A stretch of DNA of 52,688 nt, taken from positions 1-52,688 of the forward strand of contig JARIBS010000038.1 in the NCBI GenBank assembly GCA_029257385.1, read 5' to 3'. The number at the start of each line of letters is the position of its first letter. Position 1 is the stretch's first letter. This stretch comes from Thiorhodococcus sp. Lineage in GTDB: Bacteria; Pseudomonadota; Gammaproteobacteria; Chromatiales; Chromatiaceae. Position numbers and translations under genes: made by a program. A model generated the notes under the pieces. The model ran no database searches. It saw only the letters and a program-made list of their open reading frames with translations, and was not told where the DNA came from. Shown in pieces: positions 34,493 through 42,382 of the stretch.

Positions 34493-35296
34493 TCAGGCCG
34501 CCGTCGCGTCCGCCCGGCGATTGAAGAACTGACGCACGCGCGGGTTGGTGCTTTGGTCGCGTAGCGCCGAGGGTGTGTCTTCGGCGATGATGCGGCGCGT
34601 GTCGGCGTCCATCATGACCGCCCGATCAGCGATATTGAAGACACTTTGCAGCTCATGGGTCACGACCACGAAGGTGAAGCCGAGATGCTCGCGCAGCCCC
34701 AGAATAGTGCGGTCCAGGTTGGCGGCCATGATGGGGTCGAGACCGGCCGATGGCTCATCGAGCATGAGGATGTTGGCCCCCAGCGCCATGGCGCGCGCAA
34801 TTCCGGCGCGCTTGACCATCCCGCCGGACAGCTCGCCGGGCATCACGGACTCAGCTTCACTCATTTCGACCAGGCGCAGCAGTATGCGCACGATGAGGTT
34901 CTTCTGTGCCAACCCGATGGACGTGAACTTATCGAGTGGAAATCGCACATTCTCAAGCACCGTCAGCGAGCCAAACAAGGCGCCGCTCTGATAGGTGATG
35001 CCCAGTCCGCGCTGTAGTCGCGCCTTATCGGCCGGATCGGCGTCGACGATGCTCTCGCCGTCGATCAGCACATCGCCACGCATCGGGCGATAGAGTCCGA
35101 TCATGTTCTTCATCAGGCTCGATTTGCCGCAGCCGGATTCCCCCAGGATGACCAAAATCTCGCCGCGGTGCACATCGAAGCTCGCCTCTTCCAGCAGCAC
35201 CCGCGATCCGTAGCCGATCGTCAGATCGCGCACGCTGATGGCTGGCATGTGCGCCGATGCGGGATCAGCCTTAGATCTATTCCTCGACGGCGACAT
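34493..35296 (-). CDS. MlaF-type ABC transporter ATPase
   Basis: A 267-residue ATPase that powers the lipid transporter. Walker A is LGESGCGKSS (51-60), the signature is LSGGMVKRAGIARAMA, Walker B is ILMLDEPSAGLDP, and the switch His is in VVTHEL. The long D-loop-proximal sequence SAGLDPIMAANLDRTI is typical of the MlaF/MKL group. ATG 35296 begins 15 bp after the permease stop. A C-terminal extension (NRRADATAA) is short. Confidence 0.93.
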   Translation of the reverse strand: MSPSRNRSKADPASAHMPAISVRDLTIGYGSRVLLEEASFDVHRGEILVILGESGCGKSSLMKNMIGLYRPMRGDVLIDGESIVDADPADKARLQRGLGITYQSGALFGSLTVLENVRFPLDKFTSIGLAQKNLIVRILLRLVEMSEAESVMPGELSGGMVKRAGIARAMALGANILMLDEPSAGLDPIMAANLDRTILGLREHLGFTFVVVTHELQSVFNIADRAVMMDADTRRIIAEDTPSALRDQSTNPRVRQFFNRRADATAA

Positions 35297-35311
35297 GTTC
35301 GCTCCCTTTGC

Positions 35312-36418
35312 TCAACTGTTCAGCACAATGGTGAAGAGACCGTCGAGCACGACGATCCAAACGATGCTGGTCACCACCGCGCTGGTGGCCGAAAGACCGA
35401 CCGAGGTCGCGCCCGCGCCGGTTGCCAGTCCCCGCTGGCAGCCAATGGCCGCGATGGCAAGCCCAAACACGGCGGCCTTCATCAGCCCGACGAGAAAATC
35501 ATCAATCGTAATCGCACCGAGCAGATGACTGTAGAACTGCAAGAAACCGATATCGAAACGGATCAGCACCAGTGCGCCGCCAAACAGACCGACGATGTCG
35601 GCGAGGACCGTCAGCAGAGGGACCACCAGCACCGCAGCCAGCAGGCGCGGCAGCACCAGGAACTCGATCGGGTCGAGCCCGAAGGTGAGGATGGCGTTGA
35701 TCTCTTCGTTGACCTTCTGGGTGCCAATCTGGGCGGCGAAGGCGGCCCCAGTGCGTCCGGCGAAGACGATCGCGGTCATCAGCGGCCCGAGTTCGCGCAG
35801 CATGGCCACACCGACCCCATCGACGACAAAGATGACCGCGCCCATTTCGCGCGCCACCAGCGCAATCTCAAAAGCGATGATGACACCCATGAGAAAACCG
35901 ATCAGCAGCACGATGGGCACGGCGTTGGCACCGGCCTCGGTCGCAACGCTCAGGGCCTCGCGCCAGCGCATCGTACCGCGCCGCCCGAGCGCCAGGACAA
36001 ATGCCCTGGCGCAGGCGCCGATGAAGCGCATCATGGTCGCGAAGTCGCCGAATCGAAGCGCCCCCGCGCGGCCAAGGCGCTCAATAACGCCCGGTACGTG
36101 CGCCTGGTCAACGCTGCTGGTGAGCTCTGCGGGCTTATAGGTTGGAATCAGCGCGGACAGATTGGACGCTAGGGCGCGGATTTCGACTTCGGCGCCGGGG
36201 TCGCGCGGCTGGTGGGCGAGATCGTAGATGAGTGCGATCCCGACGTTGTCGATGAACTCCAATCGCGAGGCATCAATCACCACTGGACGGCCCGGATTGC
36301 GGCTCAGGAGATCGAGCGCCTCGTCCCAGATCGGAGCGGCATCGAATGCGGTGATGCGCCCCTCCAGCACGAGGTCGGCCTCTGCGTCGTCCGACGCTTT
36401 AGTGTTCACCGGATGCAT
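35312..36418 (-). CDS. MlaE-type permease with N-terminal STAS domain
   Basis: A 368-residue permease. Residues 10-105 are a STAS domain (VVIDASRLEFIDNVGIALI), here fused where Escherichia coli has a separate MlaB. The usual phosphorylatable Ser/Thr of STAS domains (DSSG or DTAG type) is Asn58. Residues 130-365 hold the MlaE fold with five or six helices and the signature FAGRTGAAFAAQIGTQKV. It forms the inner-membrane core with the ATPase. First gene of a minus-strand operon mlaE-mlaF-mlaD-lipoprotein, probably continued by yjdM and pldA. Confidence 0.92.
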   Translation of the reverse strand: MHPVNTKASDDAEADLVLEGRITAFDAAPIWDEALDLLSRNPGRPVVIDASRLEFIDNVGIALIYDLAHQPRDPGAEVEIRALASNLSALIPTYKPAELTSSVDQAHVPGVIERLGRAGALRFGDFATMMRFIGACARAFVLALGRRGTMRWREALSVATEAGANAVPIVLLIGFLMGVIIAFEIALVAREMGAVIFVVDGVGVAMLRELGPLMTAIVFAGRTGAAFAAQIGTQKVNEEINAILTFGLDPIEFLVLPRLLAAVLVVPLLTVLADIVGLFGGALVLIRFDIGFLQFYSHLLGAITIDDFLVGLMKAAVFGLAIAAIGCQRGLATGAGATSVGLSATSAVVTSIVWIVVLDGLFTIVLNS

Positions 36419-36541
36419 AAATCAATCGTGCGCATGGACGCGATGATAAACGCCTTGCATGAAGACTGCATTAAGCAGGGTGGGCTGAAAGTCCGGGGTC
36501 TCGTGCTCTGATCCGTCTCGACGGGAGCCGGATGGTGACGC

Positions 36542-37912
36542 TCAGCCGATCCACAGGGTCTTGGCATTGACGAATGCATGAATGCCGGGTGCGCCCAGCT
36601 CGCGTCCGTAACCCGAGTCCTTGATCCCGCCGAACGGCAGTCGCGGATCGCTCTTGACCTGTCCGTTGACGAATGCGCAGCCGCAGGCCATGTCCCGCGC
36701 GAACGCCTCGCCGCGTTCGCGATCCTGGGTCCAGACACTGCCGCCGAGTCCGAAGCGGGTATCGTTGGCGATGCGCAGGGCGTCGCGCTCGTCCCTGGCC
36801 CGAATGATCGCCGCAACCGGGCCGAACAGCTCTTCGTCATAGGCGGGCATGCCGGAGGTCACGTCGTCGAGCAGCGTCGCGGCATAAAACCAGCCAGGCC
36901 GGTCCAGCGGATGTCCGCCGAGCACACAGCGCGCGCCGGACGCGATGCTCGCGCGCACCTGTTCGTGCAGATCATCGCGCAGATCGGCGCGCGCGAGCGG
37001 TGCCAGGCTGGTCGCCGGGTCTAGGGGATCACCGGGGCACAGCGCCTCGGTTGCGCTCTGGAAGCGGCTCAAAAATGCCTCGACGACGGCATCGACGACG
37101 ATGAAGCGTTTGGCTGCGATGCAGCTCTGCCCGGCGTTCATGAAACGCGCCTTGACCGCCGTCTCGGCGGCGCGGTCGAGATCGGCGTCTGCGAGCACCA
37201 CAAAGGCATCCGAGCCGCCCAGTTCCAACACCGTCTGCTTGAGATGCTTGCCAGCGATGCTGGCCACACGTCGCCCGGCGCCTTCGCTGCCGGTCAGACT
37301 CACGCCCCGGATGCGCACGTCGGCGACCACCGTCTCGGCATGCTGGGCGTCGATCAGCAGGGTCTGGAAGACGCCGGTAGGTGCGCCGGCCTCGCGAAAC
37401 AGTCGCTCGATCGCGAGCGCGCAGCGCGGAACGTTCGAGGCGTGCTTGAGCAGCAGGGTATTTCCGGCAGCGAGTGCCGGTGCGGCACAGCGAAACAACT
37501 GCCAGAAGGGAAAGTTCCAGGGCATGATGGCGAGCAGGGCGCCCAGTGGTTGGTAGACCATCGCGCTGCGCCAGGCGTCCGATGCGATCGACTGATCGGC
37601 CAGCAACTGCTCGGCATTGTCGGCGTAGTAGTCGCAGACCAGCGCGCACTTCTCGACCTCTGCCTGCGCCTCGCCGATGAGCTTGCCCATTTCGAGCGTG
37701 ATAACGCGCGCCAGCGCCTCGCTCTGATCGCGCAGATTGTCGGCGACCTTACGCAACAGCGCACAACGCTCGGCCAGTGGGGTAGCCGCCCAGACGGAGG
37801 CCGTTTCGGCGGCTGCGGCAATAGCGGTCTCGATCGCTTCGGGGGTGGTCGGAGTCAGGCTCTCGAGCGTCTCGCCGTTGTAAGGATTGATCGACTCCAG
37901 TGGTGTTTGCAT
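36542..37912 (-). CDS. Succinate-semialdehyde dehydrogenase, aldehyde dehydrogenase superfamily
   Basis: A 456-residue NAD(P)-dependent dehydrogenase. Glu230 (LELGGSDAF) and the catalytic Cys264 (NAGQSCIAAKRF) are in place, with the cofactor motif TGSEGAGRRVAS at 208-219 and the ending PFGGIKDSGYGRELG. Length and sequence fit the short GabD/Sad (YneI) group, which oxidises succinate semialdehyde to succinate; another aldehyde substrate is possible. No GABA transaminase gene is adjacent. The gap to the mla operon is 123 bp. No clear ribosome-binding site before ATG 37912. Confidence 0.88.
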   Translation of the reverse strand: MQTPLESINPYNGETLESLTPTTPEAIETAIAAAAETASVWAATPLAERCALLRKVADNLRDQSEALARVITLEMGKLIGEAQAEVEKCALVCDYYADNAEQLLADQSIASDAWRSAMVYQPLGALLAIMPWNFPFWQLFRCAAPALAAGNTLLLKHASNVPRCALAIERLFREAGAPTGVFQTLLIDAQHAETVVADVRIRGVSLTGSEGAGRRVASIAGKHLKQTVLELGGSDAFVVLADADLDRAAETAVKARFMNAGQSCIAAKRFIVVDAVVEAFLSRFQSATEALCPGDPLDPATSLAPLARADLRDDLHEQVRASIASGARCVLGGHPLDRPGWFYAATLLDDVTSGMPAYDEELFGPVAAIIRARDERDALRIANDTRFGLGGSVWTQDRERGEAFARDMACGCAFVNGQVKSDPRLPFGGIKDSGYGRELGAPGIHAFVNAKTLWIG

Positions 37913-38182
37913 GGCGTTCTATCCGATGGTTTCAGGCGGCTGTTTCGATATTGAATGAATACAGCAAAGGCGGTGCCAGCGGGGCTGCGACCGCGCCGAT
38001 TGGGAGATCCAGCGGCCTGAAGCGGTCTAATCGCATAGCGCAATTGGTTGAAAAGACAAGGTTGCGGTGGTTTTCAACTGACTTCGGCGCTCAGTCTTCG
38101 CTGTCTTTCCTTCGGTCGATTCTTGGAGAGTTGGAGAGTCGGTCGCGGACAGGGCGCCCGCGTCGCCTACTGATACGACCGA

Positions 38183-38962
38183 TTAATCAGCGAAAATCTC
38201 GTCAAAGAAAGCCTGCATGCGTGTCCAGGAGCGCGCATCCGCCTGGGCATCGTATTTCAGGTTTTCGATCCCATACTCGCCGACCTTGGGGTTGGTGAAG
38301 CTGTGTCGCACGCCGCCATAGAGGTCCATTTCCCAGTTGGCGTCTGCGGCCTCGAGCTTTGTCCTGAAGTTGGCCGCGACCTCGGGTGCGACGAAGGTGT
38401 CGGCCTGCCCGTGCAGCACCAGAATGCGCGGCCCGATTTTGCCCCAGAACTCTTCCGGCGCGGCCGGCAGTGAGCCATGGAAGCTCACCACACCCTTTAG
38501 GGGCGCGTTGCCATAGGCCATCTGGAGCACAGTTCCACCGCCGAAGCAGTAGCCGATCGCGGCGAGTTTGCCGGAGGCAACCAGCGCGCTGGTCTCGAGC
38601 TGGTGCAGCCCGGCCGCCGCGCGCTGGCGCCACAGCTCCGGATCGACCGTGACCTCCTGCATCCATTCGCCAGCCTGCTCGGCGTCCTTGGTGACGCGGT
38701 CGCCGCCGTACATATCCGCAGCAAAGGCCACATAGCCCAGCTCGGCGAGCATGCGGGCGCGCTGTGTAGCGTATTCATTTAGCCCCCACCATTCATGCAC
38801 GACCAGGACGCCTGGGCGTGGATCGGTGGTCGCATCGTCCCAGTAGAGATGGCCGGTCAGGGCCGTTCCCTCGTCCTTGTAGGCGATAGTCTTGGTTTGG
38901 ATCTCGGCCTGAACGCTAGTGGTGATCGCAAGCAGGCAGAGCAGACTGATGAGCTTTGGCAT
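38183..38962 (-). CDS. Exported dienelactone-hydrolase-family protein
   Basis: A 259-residue alpha/beta hydrolase with a signal peptide (MPKLISLLCLLAITTSVQA). The nucleophile Cys139 is in GYCFGG; Asp in HGQADTFV and His in GGVRHSFTNP complete the triad. VHEWWGLNEY matches the family's oxyanion region. Members hydrolyse dienelactone or related esters and lactones; the periplasmic, single-copy forms have no agreed substrate. ATG 38962 has GGGAGG seven bases upstream and is preferred to the longer frame from 39130. The 270 bp downstream to the dehydrogenase gene show nothing I can support. Confidence 0.9.
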   Translation of the reverse strand: MPKLISLLCLLAITTSVQAEIQTKTIAYKDEGTALTGHLYWDDATTDPRPGVLVVHEWWGLNEYATQRARMLAELGYVAFAADMYGGDRVTKDAEQAGEWMQEVTVDPELWRQRAAAGLHQLETSALVASGKLAAIGYCFGGGTVLQMAYGNAPLKGVVSFHGSLPAAPEEFWGKIGPRILVLHGQADTFVAPEVAANFRTKLEAADANWEMDLYGGVRHSFTNPKVGEYGIENLKYDAQADARSWTRMQAFFDEIFAD

Positions 38963-39326
38963 GAAATCCTCCCGATATTGTCGATGGCTCGGATTGCCGG
39001 GTCGATGCCCCTGGATGAGTGCAAAGATCGGCACACCAACAATCGACGTTTTTCGATGCGATTTCAACGCTGCGTACAGCGTGGCTCTAGTGTGTTCGGG
39101 TGGTTTGGCGTCCCGTGCGCAACGGCTCAAACGCTGCCGCCGTGCTGCCAGAAGCGGTGTGAATACTACGCTCGCTCCATAGTGTGACGCACCGCGTGGC
39201 AGCGCTCCCGGGGCTTGCGAGATTTCTTACAAGGGCGGTCTGTGTTTTGCTGTATGGTGCCGCGGTCGCCACCCTGAGACCATGACTTCATGATCGCGAC
39301 ATGCCCAGAATTATCCGGAGGTTTGT
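38963..39326. other. Divergent intergenic region, no gene supported
   Basis: The 364 bp between the hydrolase and the phospholipase D gene contain the ribosome-binding sites of both (GGGAGG before 38962; CCGGAGG at 39315-39321). Short minus-strand frames here lack start signals and protein-like composition. I could not place a convincing sigma70 promoter by eye. Confidence 0.5.
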
Positions 39327-41573
39327 ATGATGCTCGAATCGCGGCCCGCTCCCGCTGCCAGTGACGACCGGGACAGTTCGCCAGAAGACGCCGATCATGC
39401 CCTGGCGGGCGCCGATGAAGCGCAAGGCATTGAAACCCTGCTACAGCCCGGGCGAAACTGCTGGCGTGTTGAGCACGCCGAACGCCTTGCCGTGCTTGTT
39501 GACGGTGAGGAATACTTCGGCGCGGTGCGCAAGTCCATGATTCAGGCGCGCAAGCGTATCTTGATCTCCTGCTGGGACATCCACAGCCAGCTCGAGCTGG
39601 TGCGCACGCCGGTTGACGACGGCTTTCCAACCCAACTGCGCGCGCTCTTGGTCGCACTGCTGGAGCGCACCGCCGGACTCGATATCTACATCCTGCTCTG
39701 GGACTATGCATCCATCTATGCACTGGAGCGTGAGTCCACGTTGCTGGGTGACAGCCCCTGGAATGTTCACCCACGGCTGCATTTCATTAAAGACGGTCAG
39801 CATCCCGTCTCCGCGAGCCACCATCAAAAGCTCGTTGTCATCGATGGCACAACGGCCTATTGCGGCGGCTTCGATCTCAGCATATGGCGCTGGGACACCA
39901 ATGAGCATCTCGCCGAGGAACCCCGTCGGCGTGACATCGATAACGCACCCTACCAACCCTTCCACGACATCCAGATGCTGGTCGATGGCGATGCCGCAAC
40001 CGCGCTTGCAGAGTTGTACGTCGAGCGTTGGCAGCGGGCGTCTGAGTGCGAGATCGCACCATTACCCGACACCGATGCATTGGGAGCGCACTGGCCCGAT
40101 GGGGTCGCTGTCATGCTGCGCGATCAGTCGGTCGCAATCGCCAGAACATTTCCAGAATTCGCCGATCGAGTCGAGACACGCGAGGTCGAGCAGCTTTATC
40201 TCGACAGCATCGCGTGCGCCGAGCAGTTGATCTATATCGAAAATCAATATCTCACCGTGCGCTCGGTCGGCGATGCGCTATGCGCCTCGCTCGCGCGCGA
40301 GGAGGGTCCGCAGATCGTTATCGTCCTGCCGCAGCGTACCGGCGCGTGGCTCGAACAGCACACCATGGATATCCTGCGCGCGCGCCTGCTCTCGCGCCTG
40401 CGCGATGCCGACACACATGCGCGTCTGAGCGTCTACTACCCGGACGTGGTGGGGCTTGAGGACGGCTGTCTTATGGTTCACGCCAAGCTCATGATCGTCG
40501 ATGACCGGGTGCTGCGGGTTGGGTCGTCCAATTTCAGCAACCGATCGATGGGGCTTGATACCGAGTGTGATCTCTGCGTCGTCGTCGAGGGCGAGGCCGA
40601 GATCGACGCCGTCAGGGCGCTGCGTCATCGCTTGCTCGCGATTTTTCTGTCTGTCGAGCCAGAGCAGGTTGCTCGGGCGGAGGCGCATGCTCGCGAGCAG
40701 GGCGCCGGCACCATTGAGGCGATCGAGACGCTGCGCGCCATGCAGTCCTCGTCCACGGACACGCCACCCATTCGGCTCGCCGTTCTCGACGGCGAGGTCG
40801 ATCCAGAGTGGAACCGCCAGTTGCCGGATGAGCGCCTCATCGACCCGGATCGACCGTTTGATGAGGATCTTTTAACGGATGTGGTCATCGGCGACGAGCA
40901 GCATGTGCGCCACCTACGCTGGCGCCTGTTAGCGGGGGGCGGTTTGCTGGTGCTATTCGTCGCGCTAGCTGCGGCCTGGCGCTGGACTGCGCTGGGCGAC
41001 TGGCTCAGTCCAGACGTCATCGCGAGCGCGGTGAGAGGACTGGACGCCACGCCGTGGGGTCCGCCGCTTGCCGTGGCCGCCTTCAGCGCCGCCGCGTTGC
41101 TCGCCGTTCCGGTCACGTTGCTGATTTTGGTCGCGGCCCTGATTTTCGGACCCTTGGTTGGCGCGCCCGTGGCGCTCGCCGGTTCGCTGCTGTCGGCGCT
41201 CGCCGGCTACGTACTCGGCAGCTACCTCGGGCACGGCGCTATCGAGCGGATGGCCGGTGGGCTGGAGCAGCTCAGTCGACGCTTCGCGCAGCATGGCATC
41301 TTGGCGGTGGTAACGGTGCGCATCGTTCCCGTAGCGCCGTTTGCGGTGATCAATCTGTTTGCCGGCGCCTCGCACTTGAGGCTGAGGGATTTGATGATCG
41401 GTACCGCGATCGGCATGACACCGGCTATTTTGGCGATGTCAATTTTCGCCGAGGGTTTGATGTCGCTGATCGGCCGGGCTGATCTGCGCGCGGTCGCGCT
41501 GGTGTTTGTCGGGGTGCTGGCCATCGCAGGGCTGTTCTGGTACGGGCGGCGGATGCTGAAAAATAATGCATGA
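39327..41573 (+). CDS. Phospholipase D fused to a VTT/DedA-like membrane domain
   Basis: A 748-residue protein. Two HKD motifs form the phospholipase D active site: His166/Lys168/Asp173 (HHQKLVVID) and His385/Lys387/Asp392 (VHAKLMIVDD). A transmembrane segment at about 535-555 leads into a VTT (SNARE-associated/DedA) domain with about five helices (LIFGPLVGAPVALAGSLLSA, VRIVPVAPFAVINLFAG). PLD enzymes act on phospholipids (hydrolysis or cardiolipin-type transfer); VTT proteins act as scramblases or transporters. The fusion probably couples lipid movement and cleavage at the inner membrane. ATG 39327 follows CCGGAGG. It overlaps the next gene by 8 nt. Confidence 0.9.
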   Translation: MMLESRPAPAASDDRDSSPEDADHALAGADEAQGIETLLQPGRNCWRVEHAERLAVLVDGEEYFGAVRKSMIQARKRILISCWDIHSQLELVRTPVDDGFPTQLRALLVALLERTAGLDIYILLWDYASIYALERESTLLGDSPWNVHPRLHFIKDGQHPVSASHHQKLVVIDGTTAYCGGFDLSIWRWDTNEHLAEEPRRRDIDNAPYQPFHDIQMLVDGDAATALAELYVERWQRASECEIAPLPDTDALGAHWPDGVAVMLRDQSVAIARTFPEFADRVETREVEQLYLDSIACAEQLIYIENQYLTVRSVGDALCASLAREEGPQIVIVLPQRTGAWLEQHTMDILRARLLSRLRDADTHARLSVYYPDVVGLEDGCLMVHAKLMIVDDRVLRVGSSNFSNRSMGLDTECDLCVVVEGEAEIDAVRALRHRLLAIFLSVEPEQVARAEAHAREQGAGTIEAIETLRAMQSSSTDTPPIRLAVLDGEVDPEWNRQLPDERLIDPDRPFDEDLLTDVVIGDEQHVRHLRWRLLAGGGLLVLFVALAAAWRWTALGDWLSPDVIASAVRGLDATPWGPPLAVAAFSAAALLAVPVTLLILVAALIFGPLVGAPVALAGSLLSALAGYVLGSYLGHGAIERMAGGLEQLSRRFAQHGILAVVTVRIVPVAPFAVINLFAGASHLRLRDLMIGTAIGMTPAILAMSIFAEGLMSLIGRADLRAVALVFVGVLAIAGLFWYGRRMLKNNA

Positions 41574-42333
41574 GTCCGGCGAAACCCTGGTGGCCGCGAC
41601 CTACAATATCCATCGCGGCGTGGGGCGCGACCGGCGCACCGATCATCAGCGCATCGCGCGTGTCATCCTCGATCTGGATGCCGATATCATCGCCCTGCAG
41701 GAAGTCGAGACACCAGCGGCGCGGGCGCCTGGCGCGGTGGTGTTGCTCCACCACCTCTGTCAGCATGGCTATGAGCCAGTGCTCGGGTCGACGATGTACT
41801 CCGCGCACGGCTCTTACGGCAATGTGCTCTTGAGCCGACTGGCCGTGACCGAGCGCCGCCGTCACGATTTGAGTCGGCGCGGGCGCGAGCCACGCGGGCT
41901 GATCGAGGCGACCCTCGCCACACTAGCACCTGGCCGAACCCCTTACACCCGCAAGCGCACGCGCGAAATCAAGTGCTTTGCGACCCATCTTGGATTGAGT
42001 ATTCGCGAGCGACGCTGGCAGATCCGGCGCTTGAGCGAGCGTATTGACCAGAGTGCCAAGCGCACCCGGCGATCCGACCCTATGATCTTGCTCGGAGATT
42101 TCAACGAATGGTGGGCGCGGCGTCTGGCTCCGATCACCGCGCAGCTCATGCCCGTACCGCCACGCGCGACCTATCCGGGCGGCTGGCCATTGGTGGCGCT
42201 CGATCGCATCTGGTACCACGGCATGAAACTCGACACACTCGAAGTCGTGCGCACAGGGGCCACGCGTGTCGCATCGGACCATCTGCCGCTGCGCGCCGTT
42301 TTTAAGCTCAACGCTAAAGCCGACGTTCTTTGA
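41566..42333 (+). CDS. Endonuclease/exonuclease/phosphatase-family protein
   Basis: A 255-residue enzyme of the metal-dependent EEP fold. It has TYNIHRGVG near the start, the metal-binding Glu in ALQEVE, FATHLGLSIRERRWQ, the LLGDFNEW motif and a final SDHLPLRAVF with the catalytic Asp-His. The superfamily covers nucleases and phospho-lipid phosphatases. Its start lies 8 nt inside the PLD-VTT gene, so they are co-translated, and a lipid or headgroup substrate is likelier than DNA. There is no signal peptide. Confidence 0.85.
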   Translation: MHESGETLVAATYNIHRGVGRDRRTDHQRIARVILDLDADIIALQEVETPAARAPGAVVLLHHLCQHGYEPVLGSTMYSAHGSYGNVLLSRLAVTERRRHDLSRRGREPRGLIEATLATLAPGRTPYTRKRTREIKCFATHLGLSIRERRWQIRRLSERIDQSAKRTRRSDPMILLGDFNEWWARRLAPITAQLMPVPPRATYPGGWPLVALDRIWYHGMKLDTLEVVRTGATRVASDHLPLRAVFKLNAKADVL

Positions 42334-42338
42334 GTACC

Positions 42339-42367
42339 GCGCCACGGCTGGATGCCTTCCGTGGCGC
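42339..42367. terminator. Hairpin between convergent genes
   Basis: GCGCCACGG (42339-42347) pairs with CCGTGGCGC (42359-42367) around an 11-base loop, in the 49-bp gap between the EEP gene and prpE. There is no T-run on either side, so it is only a possible two-way terminator. Confidence 0.45.
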
Positions 42368-42382
42368 CGATCGGGTGGCTAC

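Noticed and set aside
35168..36172. 334-codon plus-strand frame across mlaF and mlaE
   Set aside because: Both minus-strand genes carry complete family motifs; the plus-strand translation is a string of His, Gln and Asp without structure.
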